Origin: Peptostreptococcus russellii | GTDB lineage: Bacteria > Bacillota > Clostridia > Peptostreptococcales > Peptostreptococcaceae | Direction of reading: 5' to 3' | DNA length: 64,000 nucleotides | Assembly: GCF_003012055.1 (NCBI RefSeq) | Contig: NZ_JYGE01000003.1 | Location: 248,001 to 312,000 of the forward strand | Shown here: in pieces, positions 8,107 to 16,778 of the stretch | How positions within the stretch are numbered: position 1 is the stretch's first letter | Layout of the letters: each line of letters opens with the position of its first letter | The notes under the pieces: generated by a model | What the model was told of the DNA's origin: nothing | The model's input: the letters and a program-made list of their open reading frames with translations, nothing else | The model's database searches: none | Translations under genes and position numbers: made by a program

Positions 8107-9150
8107 TTGAAAAATAAATTAATAGAGTTGAAAAATATTTCAAAATCATTTGATGAAAATACAGTGTTAGATAATTTTAATCTTACTATAAATGAAAATG
8201 AATTTTTAACACTTTTAGGTCCAAGTGGATGTGGTAAAACGACACTTTTGAGGATAATAGCAGGATTTGAGTTTGCTGATGAGGGAGATGTGTACTTTGG
8301 CGGTTACAAGGTTAATAGTGTGCCAGCTTATCAAAGAAATATAAATACAGTATTTCAGAAGTATGCTCTGTTTCCACATATGGATGTCTATGATAATATA
8401 GCTTTTGGTTTAAAAATCAAAAAGCTAGATAAAGAAACTATAGATGAAAAAGTAAAAAATATGTTAGCTTTAGTATCTTTGGCTGGCTATGAAAAAAGAT
8501 CTGTAACAAGTTTGTCTGGAGGACAGCAGCAGAGAGTAGCTATAGCTAGGGCTCTAGTAAATGAACCAAAGGTATTATTATTGGATGAACCTTTGGGTGC
8601 GCTTGACTTGAAATTAAGACAAGAAATGCAAAGCGAACTAAAAAAAATACAGAAAAAATTAGGAATTACATTTATATTTGTAACACATGATCAAGAAGAG
8701 GCTTTGAGTATGAGTGACACCATAGTAGTTTTAGACAAGGGTGTTATACAGCAAATAGGAAGTCCAGTAGATATATATAATGAGCCACAAAATGCATTTG
8801 TAGCAAACTTTATCGGAGAGAGTAATATAGTAGATGGAGTGATGCATAATGACTTTGATGTAGAATTTTGTGGAAAAAGATTTGAGTGTGTTGATAAGGG
8901 ATTTAAAAAAGATGAAGAAGTAGAGGTTGTAATTAGACCAGAAGACATATCTATGGTAAGTGCAGATGAGGGAATGCTAAGAGGTATAGTCAAGTCATCA
9001 ATATTCAAGGGTGTTCATTATGAAATAGAAGTAGAAGAAGAAGGGAGAAAATGGCTTCTTCAAAATACTAAAAGTGCCAGAATAGGAAGCGAACTAGGGA
9101 TGGCATTTACACCTGAGGATATTCATATAATGCATAAAGGAGATGCATAG
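8107..9150 (+). CDS. potA: Spermidine/putrescine ABC transporter ATP-binding protein PotA
   Basis: The ATPase that drives polyamine import through PotB-PotC. Walker [10 protein letters not shown] lies near residue 36, the Q-loop at [10 protein letters not shown], the signature [15 protein letters not shown] near residue 137, Walker [12 protein letters not shown], and the switch histidine in VTHDQEEA. The C-terminal third (from about residue 235) is a TOBE-type regulatory domain. A GTG at 8098 is in frame but lies within the only ribosome binding site (AAAGGGGTG). The TTG at 8107 is correctly spaced, and I prefer it. The stop lies 2 nt before potB. Confidence 0.95.
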   Translation: MKNKLIELKNISKSFDENTVLDNFNLTINENEFLTLLGPSGCGKTTLLRIIAGFEFADEGDVYFGGYKVNSVPAYQRNINTVFQKYALFPHMDVYDNIAFGLKIKKLDKETIDEKVKNMLALVSLAGYEKRSVTSLSGGQQQRVAIARALVNEPKVLLLDEPLGALDLKLRQEMQSELKKIQKKLGITFIFVTHDQEEALSMSDTIVVLDKGVIQQIGSPVDIYNEPQNAFVANFIGESNIVDGVMHNDFDVEFCGKRFECVDKGFKKDEEVEVVIRPEDISMVSADEGMLRGIVKSSIFKGVHYEIEVEEEGRKWLLQNTKSARIGSELGMAFTPEDIHIMHKGDA

Positions 9151-9152
9151 AT

Positions 9153-10028
9153 ATGAAGAAGATAAGAAAAAATACAGAGGCAGACAAGAGAACTAGTAGA
9201 ATGGCCTATCCCTATGCACTATGGTCAGTAATCTTTATTCTTGTACCGCTAGTATTAGTTGTTTTTTATAGTTTTACACAAACATCAGATCTTGGTGTTA
9301 CTTCTTTTACTTTTGACAACTATAAAGAAGTATTTAATCCTTTGTTTTATAAGGTATTTTTTAGATCATTTATCTTGTCAGGAGCAGCTACAATAGTCTG
9401 TATATTAATAGGATATCCAGTAGCATACATAATATCAAAGATGGATATTAGCAAAGGCTCAACTTTAATTTTGCTATTTATACTTCCTATGTGGATGAAC
9501 TTTCTTCTTAGAACATATGCATGGATAGCTATATTAGGTAAAAATGGGCTTTTAAATAATTTTTTAGCTTTATTTGGGTTACATCCAAATTCTATATTAT
9601 ATACAAGTACTGCAGTTTTGTTGGGTATGGTATATAACTTTTTACCTTTTATGGTACTTCCTATCTATACAACTTTACAGAAGATAGATGGTGATTTGAT
9701 TAATGCAGCCAAGGATTTGGGTGCAAATGATATTACTGTTTTTAGAAAAGTAATATTCCCCCTTAGTATTCCTGGAGTAATGAGTGGTGTGACTATGGTA
9801 TTTATGCCTTGTGTTACAACATTTGCAATATCAAGGTTACTTGGTGGCGGAAAGACTATGCTAGTGGGTGATTTAATTGAACAGCAGTTTACTACAGTAG
9901 GAGATTGGAACTTTGGTTCGGCAGTTTCTATTGTTATGATGTTGATTATACTAGTATTTATGGGGATTATGAATAAGGTTGATAGAGAAGCTACGGAAGG
10001 GGGCGAACACAGTGTTAGGACAAAGTAA
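9153..10028 (+). CDS. potB: Spermidine/putrescine ABC transporter permease PotB
   Basis: A 291-residue integral membrane permease with six hydrophobic helices. The binding-protein-dependent transport EAA loop is visible around LINAAKDLGANDITVFRKVIFPLSIPG (near residue 185-210), which docks onto PotA. The WxxFLLRTYAW segment (MNFLLRTYAWIAILG) is typical of PotB. The RBS AAAGGAG lies inside the end of potA, and the gene overlaps the preferred start of potC by 17 nt. Position between potA and potC supports PotB identity. Whether the importer prefers spermidine or putrescine cannot be told from the permease. Confidence 0.95.
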   Translation: MKKIRKNTEADKRTSRMAYPYALWSVIFILVPLVLVVFYSFTQTSDLGVTSFTFDNYKEVFNPLFYKVFFRSFILSGAATIVCILIGYPVAYIISKMDISKGSTLILLFILPMWMNFLLRTYAWIAILGKNGLLNNFLALFGLHPNSILYTSTAVLLGMVYNFLPFMVLPIYTTLQKIDGDLINAAKDLGANDITVFRKVIFPLSIPGVMSGVTMVFMPCVTTFAISRLLGGGKTMLVGDLIEQQFTTVGDWNFGSAVSIVMMLIILVFMGIMNKVDREATEGGEHSVRTK

Positions 10029-10815
10029 GAGAAGAAAGATATTCTCAAATATATATTTAGTATTAGTGTTTATTTTCCTATACGCACCCATAGCAGCCTT
10101 GATTATTTTCTCTTTTAATAAATCAAAATCAATGGGTCATATTACAGGATTTACTCTACAGTGGTATAAACAACTTTTACAAAATGATACTATAATGAGT
10201 GCACTTTACTATACATTGACAATTGCCATACTTGCATCAGTTATTTCTACAATTTTTGGAACAATAACATCTATTGGTATATTTAAGATGAGGGGCAAAG
10301 CAAGGATGACTCTTTTAAATATAAACTATCTTCCAGTTCTTAACACTGAGATAGTAACAGGTATTGCGATAATGAGTTTATTTGCATTTTTTAAAATGAA
10401 CTTCGGCTTTAAGACTATGCTTTTATCACATATAATGTTTTGTACGCCTTATGTGATATTATCGGTTCTTCCAAAGTTAAGGCAGCTTCCTGAAAATGTA
10501 GAAGAAGCAGCACTTGATCTTGGAGCAACACCTTGGTTTGCCATAAGAAAGATTGTTATACCACAGATTAAGCCAGGAATTATTTCAGGGTTTTTGATGG
10601 CGTTTACAATGTCTATAGATGACTTTGTAATATCATTTTTCAATACAGGAAATGGAGTAAGTAATCTATCTATAGAGATATATGGTATGGCTAGAAGAGG
10701 TATAAAACCAGAGATAAATGCCCTGTCTACTCTTATGTTTACTACTGTTTTGATACTTTTATTCCTTGCAAATAGAAGGGATTCTATTATCAAGCAGGCT
10801 TCTAATAGAATGTAG
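10012..10815 (+). CDS. potC: Spermidine/putrescine ABC transporter permease PotC
   Basis: The second permease of the polyamine importer, with six membrane helices and an EAA loop (NVEEAALDLGATPWFAIRKI). It starts with a hydrophobic helix containing YAPIAALIIFSFN, characteristic of PotC. The open frame extends to 9979, but the GTG at 10012 has a strong GAAGGGGG site about 8 nt upstream and gives a normal PotC length (267 residues), so I use it. It overlaps the end of potB and is followed after 17 nt by potD. Confidence 0.94.
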   Translation: MLGQSKRRKIFSNIYLVLVFIFLYAPIAALIIFSFNKSKSMGHITGFTLQWYKQLLQNDTIMSALYYTLTIAILASVISTIFGTITSIGIFKMRGKARMTLLNINYLPVLNTEIVTGIAIMSLFAFFKMNFGFKTMLLSHIMFCTPYVILSVLPKLRQLPENVEEAALDLGATPWFAIRKIVIPQIKPGIISGFLMAFTMSIDDFVISFFNTGNGVSNLSIEIYGMARRGIKPEINALSTLMFTTVLILLFLANRRDSIIKQASNRM

Positions 10816-10832
10816 GTGAAGAGGAGGATATT

Positions 10833-11894
10833 ATGAGAAAAAATAAAGCATTAAAAATAATATTTATGCTATCAATAATTATATCAACTTCATTTTTCTT
10901 TTCAGGATGTAAGTCTGGTGGGCAAGACTCTTCAAAGGTATTAAATGTATACAATGTTGGTGATTATATAGATGAAAGTCTTATAAAGGAATTTGAGAAA
11001 AAAACAGGTATAAAAGTACAGTATTCAACTTATGATACAAATGAAATGATGTATCAGAAAGTAAAAAGTGGAAGCACAAAGTATGATTTAATATTCCCAT
11101 CTGATTACATGGTGCAAAAGATGAGTAATGAAGGTCTATTAAAAAAGATAAATTACAATAATATACCAAACTATAAATATATAGATAAAGAATTTTTAAA
11201 CAGTAAGTACGATCCAGAAAATCTTTATTCTGTACCATATATGTGGGGTACTCTAGGTATAGTTTACAATAAAAATTTAGTAGATGAAAAAGTTGATAAT
11301 TGGGATATACTGTGGGATCAAAAATATAGAAGAAATATACTTATGTTTGACTCAGTAAGGGATACTATGGGAGTAGCTTTGAAAAAGTTAGGATATAGTA
11401 TGAATACGAAAAACCCAAAAGAAATTGAGGAAGCTACAAAGCTTTTAATAAAACAAAAACCTTTAGTTTTGGCATATGTTAATGATGACGGTAAGGACAG
11501 AATGATAGGAAATGAAGCGACTATGGGTATCTTTTACTCAGGAGATGTTCCTATGATGAAAGAAGAAAATCCAGACCTAGAGTATGCTATTCCAAAAGAA
11601 GGTAGTAATATCTGGACAGATGCTATATGTATTCCTAATACAGCAGATAATCAGGATTGGGCAGAGGCTTTTATAAACTTCTTGTGTGATCCAGATGTCA
11701 ACGCTAGAAATACAGAATATATAGGCTATTCAACTCCAATATCAGAAGGTAGAAAGAAATTACCTAAAGAGATGAGAGAAGATCCTAGTCTATATCCAGA
11801 TAAAGACATAATAAAAAAATGCGAGGCCTTTCTAGACCTTGGGTCAACGATTAAGATCTATGATAAATCTTGGATACAATTAAAAAGTAATTAG
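10833..11894 (+). CDS. potD: Spermidine/putrescine-binding lipoprotein PotD
   Basis: The extracellular substrate-binding component of the polyamine importer. The N-terminus is a lipoprotein signal (KNK, hydrophobic stretch, lipobox FSGC with the acylated Cys at residue 26), so the mature protein is anchored to the outer face of the membrane. The body is a type-2 periplasmic-binding fold: LNVYNVGDYIDESLIKEFEK at the start, YDLIFPSDYMV, YSVPYMWGTLGIVYN, then AFINFLCDPDVNA near the end. Length (353 residues) is normal. It is the last gene of the operon, before a strong terminator. Confidence 0.95.
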   Translation: MRKNKALKIIFMLSIIISTSFFFSGCKSGGQDSSKVLNVYNVGDYIDESLIKEFEKKTGIKVQYSTYDTNEMMYQKVKSGSTKYDLIFPSDYMVQKMSNEGLLKKINYNNIPNYKYIDKEFLNSKYDPENLYSVPYMWGTLGIVYNKNLVDEKVDNWDILWDQKYRRNILMFDSVRDTMGVALKKLGYSMNTKNPKEIEEATKLLIKQKPLVLAYVNDDGKDRMIGNEATMGIFYSGDVPMMKEENPDLEYAIPKEGSNIWTDAICIPNTADNQDWAEAFINFLCDPDVNARNTEYIGYSTPISEGRKKLPKEMREDPSLYPDKDIIKKCEAFLDLGSTIKIYDKSWIQLKSN

Positions 11895-11899
11895 TATAT

Positions 11900-11935
11900 A
11901 AGTCGAAGTGAGTTTTTTACTTCGACTTTATTTTT
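11900..11935 (+). terminator. Intrinsic terminator of the pot operon
   Basis: A perfect 10-bp stem (11900-11909 with 11919-11928) followed by a T-rich run, starting 5 nt after the potD stop. Confidence 0.92.
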
Positions 11936-11969
11936 TATTATTCTTTAGAAAAGCTTAAGACTTGATTTA

Positions 11970-11998
11970 TTGACATAATTAACATTATTTAAGATAAT
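11970..11998 (+). promoter_or_regulatory. Sigma-A-type promoter of the glucosaminidase gene
   Basis: TTGACA at 11970-11975 and GATAAT at 11993-11998 are 17 bp apart, near-consensus. The leader would be about 138 nt. Confidence 0.75.
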
Positions 11999-12143
11999 AT
12001 CATTAGATTTAAGAATGTACTTAAGCTAAAGTATAGACTTTTGTATAGAATAGACTAAGGTATATTATTGTTAGTTAATTTTACTATTTTATTATATATA
12101 AGATGATAAAATTATAAGGAGCAATAAATTCAGAGGAGATAGT

Positions 12144-12884
12144 ATGGATATATGTATAGAAAAAAGAAGTTTATTTTCTGAAGAAGAAATAATAAATAAT
12201 ATCAATAGAAATAACACTTTATATAGAAGTGGAAAGGTATCTAAAAGTAAGAAAAGAATTAAAAGAAAGAGAAAGAGAAATAAGAAAAGAAAAAAATGGC
12301 CAATGCTTATTTTAATATTATTCTTTATATTTGTCTATGGAACAGTAACAAATATAAGAAATTCAAATAATTTAATGATTGATAAAAATAACATTGATAA
12401 AGAAGAATTTATATCTAGAGTGGAGAAGGTAGCAGTAAGTGAGTATGAAAAAAGTGGTATTTTGCCTTCAATTACAATATCTCAGGCTATTTTGGAGTCG
12501 AGTTGGGGTAATTCTAGATTATCAATGGAAGGTAATAATTTATTTGGAATTAAGGCCGATAAGTCTTGGAGTGGAGAGAAAATCAACTTTACCACAGAGG
12601 AGTATAAAGATAATTATGAAAAAGCTGATTTTAGAAAGTATAACTCTTGGGAAGACAGTATAAAAGACCATAGTAAATTCCTTATGGAAAATAAAAGATA
12701 CTTAAATAGCGGACTCTTTAATAGTAAAGGATATAAGGAACAAGCAAAAGCACTTGAAGATGCAGGCTATGCAACAACAATAGATTCGGCTGGAAATAAA
12801 ATCTATGCTGAAAAATTAATCAGGGTAATAGAGAGCTATAAATTATATGAAATAGATAATAAAGTAATTAATAAAAGTGAATAA
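12144..12884 (+). CDS. Membrane-anchored glucosaminidase-domain peptidoglycan hydrolase
   Basis: A 246-residue protein. Residues 33-52 are extraordinarily basic (runs of K and R), followed by one membrane helix (PMLILILFFIFVYGTV, about 53-70). This gives a short cytoplasmic tail and an extracellular catalytic domain. Residues 90-240 match the glucosaminidase fold (PF01832): PSITISQAILESSWGNS with the catalytic Glu, NLFGIKA, FRKYNSWEDSIKDHSKFL, and YATTIDSAGNKIYAEKL. It likely cleaves glycan strands during growth or separation. GAGGAG precedes the ATG. The arginine/lysine block may hold the protein at anionic lipids. Confidence 0.9.
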   Translation: MDICIEKRSLFSEEEIINNINRNNTLYRSGKVSKSKKRIKRKRKRNKKRKKWPMLILILFFIFVYGTVTNIRNSNNLMIDKNNIDKEEFISRVEKVAVSEYEKSGILPSITISQAILESSWGNSRLSMEGNNLFGIKADKSWSGEKINFTTEEYKDNYEKADFRKYNSWEDSIKDHSKFLMENKRYLNSGLFNSKGYKEQAKALEDAGYATTIDSAGNKIYAEKLIRVIESYKLYEIDNKVINKSE

Positions 12885-13004
12885 TTTAAAGTAATTAATA
12901 AATTGTAGATTTTAAAATAAAAAATAGTATACTTTATAGTCGTATTTTAAAATATAAATAAATTATGTTTTTATAAAAAGGTTTATTTTTATTGAAAAGT
13001 ATGG

Positions 13005-13010
13005 TAAAAT
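13005..13010 (+). promoter_or_regulatory. rnpB: -10 box of rnpB
   Basis: TAAAAT ten bases before the paired 5' end of RNase P RNA; the -35 region is weak (T-rich around 12982). Confidence 0.45.
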
Positions 13011-13019
13011 AGTTAATTG

Positions 13020-13353
13020 TTGAGTACAGCAGATGATCGCAGGCAGAAATGCGTGAGGAAAGTCGGAGCACCACAGAGCAGGGTGCTAGGTAACGCCTAG
13101 TGAGAGCAATCTTAAGGACAGTGCAACAGAGAGATACCGCCGTTTTATACGGTAAGGGTGGAAAGGCGAGGTAAGAGCTCACCAGCGCATAGGTGACTAT
13201 GTGGCTATGTAAACCCCACCTGGTGCAAGGCCAAGTTAGGAATTAGGAGTGTAGCTCGCACTCCCCAGATGGTAGGCCGCTTGAATCTATTGGTGACAAT
13301 AGGTCTAGAAAGATGATCATCTAATACAGAACTCCGCTTATAGCTGTGCTTAA
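13020..13353 (+). ncRNA. rnpB: RNase P RNA (bacterial type A-like)
   Basis: The catalytic RNA that trims the 5' leaders of tRNA precursors. The universal core is visible: GAGGAAAGTCGGAGC (P4 5' strand region), the GGTAACGCCTAG stretch, GCAACAGAGAGATA, the GTAAACCCCACC loop, and the 3' ACAGAACTCCGCTTATAG (P4 3' strand). The P1 helix can be drawn exactly: TTGAGTACAGC 13020-13030 pairs with GCTGTGCTTAA 13343-13353, with two G-U pairs. This fixes both ends. The arrangement looks like the ancestral type A rather than the Bacillus type B. Confidence 0.97.
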
Positions 13354-13397
13354 TAAAAATAGCTGCATTGTTTTTTCAATGCAGCTATTTTTATTAA
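13350..13397 (+). terminator. Terminator of rnpB
   Basis: A perfect 21-bp inverted repeat (13350-13370 and 13377-13397) with a 6-T loop. The descending arm carries the T-run. It overlaps the last bases of the rnpB P1 helix. Confidence 0.92.
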
Positions 13398-13539
13398 TAA
13401 TGTGAAATAGGTCTAAACAAATACATTGAGGAGTGTATCAGTACATATTTATATGGATTTATACAGCCAGATATTGTATAATAGAAATGTATATTGCAAA
13501 ACATTTTTTGCGAAACTTAACTAGTAAGGAGTGAAGGTT

Positions 13540-16500
13540 TTGGATAACTATGGAAAAGAATTAATCCAATCTGCTGTTAAAGAGGTAGATAGGAAGTTTA
13601 TAGAAAATAAATATGAATTTAATCGCGAACTAAATAACGCACTAAGAAACAAATACAATAAAGTAGAGAAAGATGAAGAAAAATATATAGGACTTTTAAA
13701 GTTTAATGTGATCTACTATAAAGCCATTATAAAAAAATTGGAAACTATAATGGAAATGTGGATACAAAACGGGGTAATATCAAGTACAGAATCTGTAGAT
13801 AAAAGTATAGAAAATATTACTAGATCTTCAAGAAAGTATGTCAATGAGGCTATGAAAGGTGGTCCTCAACATCTAAATGACAAGGACAAAGAGATATTCT
13901 TCTCTTATGATAATAACAGTGGATTAGAAAGAATTGAAAAAGTAGAAAATGACTATAAAATATTAAATATCTACAAGGATATGCTGGGAATGGTAATAAC
14001 TGAAATTTCTAGTAATGTAGACAAGTATAAAGTTATTTTGGATATGAATGTAGCTGAAGTAAAGATTGACACAATGGATGAAATATTTAAAATGGTCAAT
14101 GAAATCCTATTTAGCGAAGATCCTTCTAAAAGTGAATTTGAAGATGAAGCATTGGTAGGGGATGAAGAAATTACAAGTACTAATGTTGAAGACTCAGATA
14201 AATGCACAAGCTTTAAAAAGTATGTATCAATGATTAGTACACCAGAAATTTCTGTTAAAATTAATGATATGTTCAGAAGGTCAAATGATTTAGAAGGGGT
14301 TGAAGAAGGAGATTCATATCTTTTTTCAGTTGGAATGAAAGATTATGTTTCTTGTATGGTTCTTTTGCAAGATTATCTACCAGAAGACAATAGAGCATTT
14401 ATAAAAAATATTTTTAGAATGTTTGTAGTGGGTAAAATCAGTGAAGAGAAGTTCAAAGAAATATGTGACAGTTTTATAAGAGACTATACTTTTCTTGATA
14501 AAAGAACTTGGTTGGAGTGTCAGAAGAATGTAAAGTCAGATTTTAATTTAAAAAACAATAACTTCTTTGGTGAAAGAAGTATAGATCATAATATAGAAGG
14601 ACTTTCCAATGATGAAATAATAGAACTACTAATTCATCTTGAAGATGGAATGAGTATAGCAGAAGGTATAGAGTATGCAATAGAAGATTCTTTTGTAAGA
14701 CAAGATGAAGAAAATATTACTGGATTTGCTCAAAAAATCAAGCAAGGTTTTTCTTCTCTTTCAGATAAGTTAAAAATAAATGAAAGTCATGGAGATGAAG
14801 AATATGGTGACTTGGAAGAAGACTTTGATGAAGAGTTTTATGATGATGAATTTGAAGACGATATAGATGATTATAACGAAGAGTATGATGACAAAGAAAG
14901 TTTTACTAGCAAAATAAAAAATCTATTTAGTAAGCATAAATATGATGATGATCTTGAAGATGAGTCGGATGATTATTATGATGAGGATGAATTTGAAGAT
15001 GATGTCGAAGATTATGAGATAGATCCAGAAATGTTTACTGGAGATGAAGCGATTCAAGATGAAGGCGCTATCGAAATACTAAAGATGCGAGAAAAAAGTA
15101 AGAGAAGAGAAGACGAAAGAATTAAGAAAGAATATGATAAGTTACAAAGTGAAAGACAGTTAACTGAGGAAATAAATAAAAATGGTTCGATGTCTTTTGT
15201 AGAAGATGAAGATATAATATTTGATGAAAATGACTATGTATATAAAAAAGACAAGGAAGTAAGAAGAGATTCATCAGAAAAAATAAATAAGGATCTATTT
15301 GATAATACTATAAATGGAGAAATATCTTTAGATGAAGAAAGAATACAAGAAGATACTGAAAAGGAGTCAAGTATAAAACAATCTATCACTCCTGATGATC
15401 TTGAAAAGTATAATAAGGAAGAAAAAAATGAGTTTAAACCTATCTTAGGAGAAACTCAAAGACTTCATACTGGTAATATCAGAAGATCTGATGATGAGAC
15501 AACAGTAATAGAATTAGGAGCTTTGGATAGTGTTAGAGAAAAGAATAAAAAACATCCTCATATAAAAGATGATGTGCAGAAGATAGATAGAAAGAAAAAA
15601 ATCTACTCTTATGAGGAGTCATTGCCATCAAAGTTAAAAGCGGATGAAGATAAAAAAGAATCTGAAGTAAAAAAAATAGAAAAGAAAACAGATGATAAAG
15701 ATGCGAAGCTTAAGAAAATGAATGATGGACATGTATTTGAAGAGTTGGAAGCTATGAAGGCTATGAATTGCAAAGATATCTCTGTAACACCAACTGATTC
15801 AAATAAGAAAGAAAAGGTGGACCTATCTTCTTTTGGAAAAAACAAACACAAAAATAAATCTAATAAAAAGCTTAGCGTAGATAAAGTGACTAGCACTGAG
15901 AAAGTAGCTAGCAAGAATGACAGGCCGAAAAAAGAAGAGTTAAAGCAAGAAAAAGAAAATAAAAAATCAATAGATATAAAAAGCAAAATAGGGAATATAG
16001 GTAAGGGAATTGTAGGAGATGATACTGGTGAAACTGTTATGTTCTCTAAGAAGAAGATGATAAGAGATACTGTAATAGTAGTGGCAATAGTAGTATTAAT
16101 ATTCTTCTCATACATATTTATTATCAAAGGATTTAAGGTTCCAACAGTAGAAGAGACTAATAAGAATACGAAAATAGCACAAGAAGCAAAGAATAAAACA
16201 AATGTAGACTCTTATAATAAGGGATTAAATAAGGACACAAAGGACATTACTCAAAAGACTGAAAAAGAAAAAGAAAAAGATGAAATTGAAGCTAAGGCAG
16301 GAGAACTGGATAGAGAAGCCGCAAAGTATAAAGGGCAAAAGGGTGTTTACTATACAGTATTTGTTGGAGCTACAAAGGATAAGGATGGTGCTGAATCTGT
16401 TGCATATAATTTTGCACAAAGAGGTATAGACTCTAAAGTTGTAAGAAATGGTGGTTATTATATGCTAAAGGTAGGAGAATACTTTGATTATAATCAAGCA

Positions 16501-16737
16501 TACTCCCAGTCACAAAAGATTAGTTCAAAAGGAATACAAAATTATATAGCTGCTCAGAATAAATATTATGATTTAAAGATTGAAGCATATCAAACTAGAA
16601 TACCTAACTTGTCTGCGGATCAGCTTAAGACTGATTATGAAGATCTCAAAAATCAAATATCTTCAACAGGAAAAAATTCTCAATATGTTACAAACTTAGA
16701 TGAAATTTATTCAGAGGCTATAAAAGAAAAACAATAA
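13540..16737 (+). CDS. Large bitopic membrane protein with C-terminal SPOR domain (MldA-like division protein)
   Basis: About 1065 residues: a long cytoplasmic N-terminal part, a very acidic D/E-rich stretch (roughly residues 422-500), K/E-rich coiled-coil-like sequence to about 835, one membrane helix (about 841-864), and an extracellular SPOR domain (about 932-1010, VYYTVFVGATKDKDGAESVA ... YMLKVGEYFD). SPOR domains bind stripped septal glycan, so this protein should sit at the division site. Membrane topology, coiled coils, SPOR domain and a following cytoplasmic partner match the published description of C. difficile MldA; homology is inferred, not proven. The GTG at 13531 lies in the RBS (AAGGAG), so the TTG at 13540 is preferred. 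Confidence 0.85.
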   Translation: MDNYGKELIQSAVKEVDRKFIENKYEFNRELNNALRNKYNKVEKDEEKYIGLLKFNVIYYKAIIKKLETIMEMWIQNGVISSTESVDKSIENITRSSRKYVNEAMKGGPQHLNDKDKEIFFSYDNNSGLERIEKVENDYKILNIYKDMLGMVITEISSNVDKYKVILDMNVAEVKIDTMDEIFKMVNEILFSEDPSKSEFEDEALVGDEEITSTNVEDSDKCTSFKKYVSMISTPEISVKINDMFRRSNDLEGVEEGDSYLFSVGMKDYVSCMVLLQDYLPEDNRAFIKNIFRMFVVGKISEEKFKEICDSFIRDYTFLDKRTWLECQKNVKSDFNLKNNNFFGERSIDHNIEGLSNDEIIELLIHLEDGMSIAEGIEYAIEDSFVRQDEENITGFAQKIKQGFSSLSDKLKINESHGDEEYGDLEEDFDEEFYDDEFEDDIDDYNEEYDDKESFTSKIKNLFSKHKYDDDLEDESDDYYDEDEFEDDVEDYEIDPEMFTGDEAIQDEGAIEILKMREKSKRREDERIKKEYDKLQSERQLTEEINKNGSMSFVEDEDIIFDENDYVYKKDKEVRRDSSEKINKDLFDNTINGEISLDEERIQEDTEKESSIKQSITPDDLEKYNKEEKNEFKPILGETQRLHTGNIRRSDDETTVIELGALDSVREKNKKHPHIKDDVQKIDRKKKIYSYEESLPSKLKADEDKKESEVKKIEKKTDDKDAKLKKMNDGHVFEELEAMKAMNCKDISVTPTDSNKKEKVDLSSFGKNKHKNKSNKKLSVDKVTSTEKVASKNDRPKKEELKQEKENKKSIDIKSKIGNIGKGIVGDDTGETVMFSKKKMIRDTVIVVAIVVLIFFSYIFIIKGFKVPTVEETNKNTKIAQEAKNKTNVDSYNKGLNKDTKDITQKTEKEKEKDEIEAKAGELDREAAKYKGQKGVYYTVFVGATKDKDGAESVAYNFAQRGIDSKVVRNGGYYMLKVGEYFDYNQAYSQSQKISSKGIQNYIAAQNKYYDLKIEAYQTRIPNLSADQLKTDYEDLKNQISSTGKNSQYVTNLDEIYSEAIKEKQ

Positions 16738-16778
16738 ATTCACTGTATTAATATACTGATATTAAGGAGGAACAGGTT

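Noticed and set aside
13020-13353. Alternative reading of the rnpB locus as a small protein gene on the minus strand (12934-13182)
   Set aside because: RNase P core motifs and a closed P1 helix identify the RNA; the minus-strand frame is incidental.
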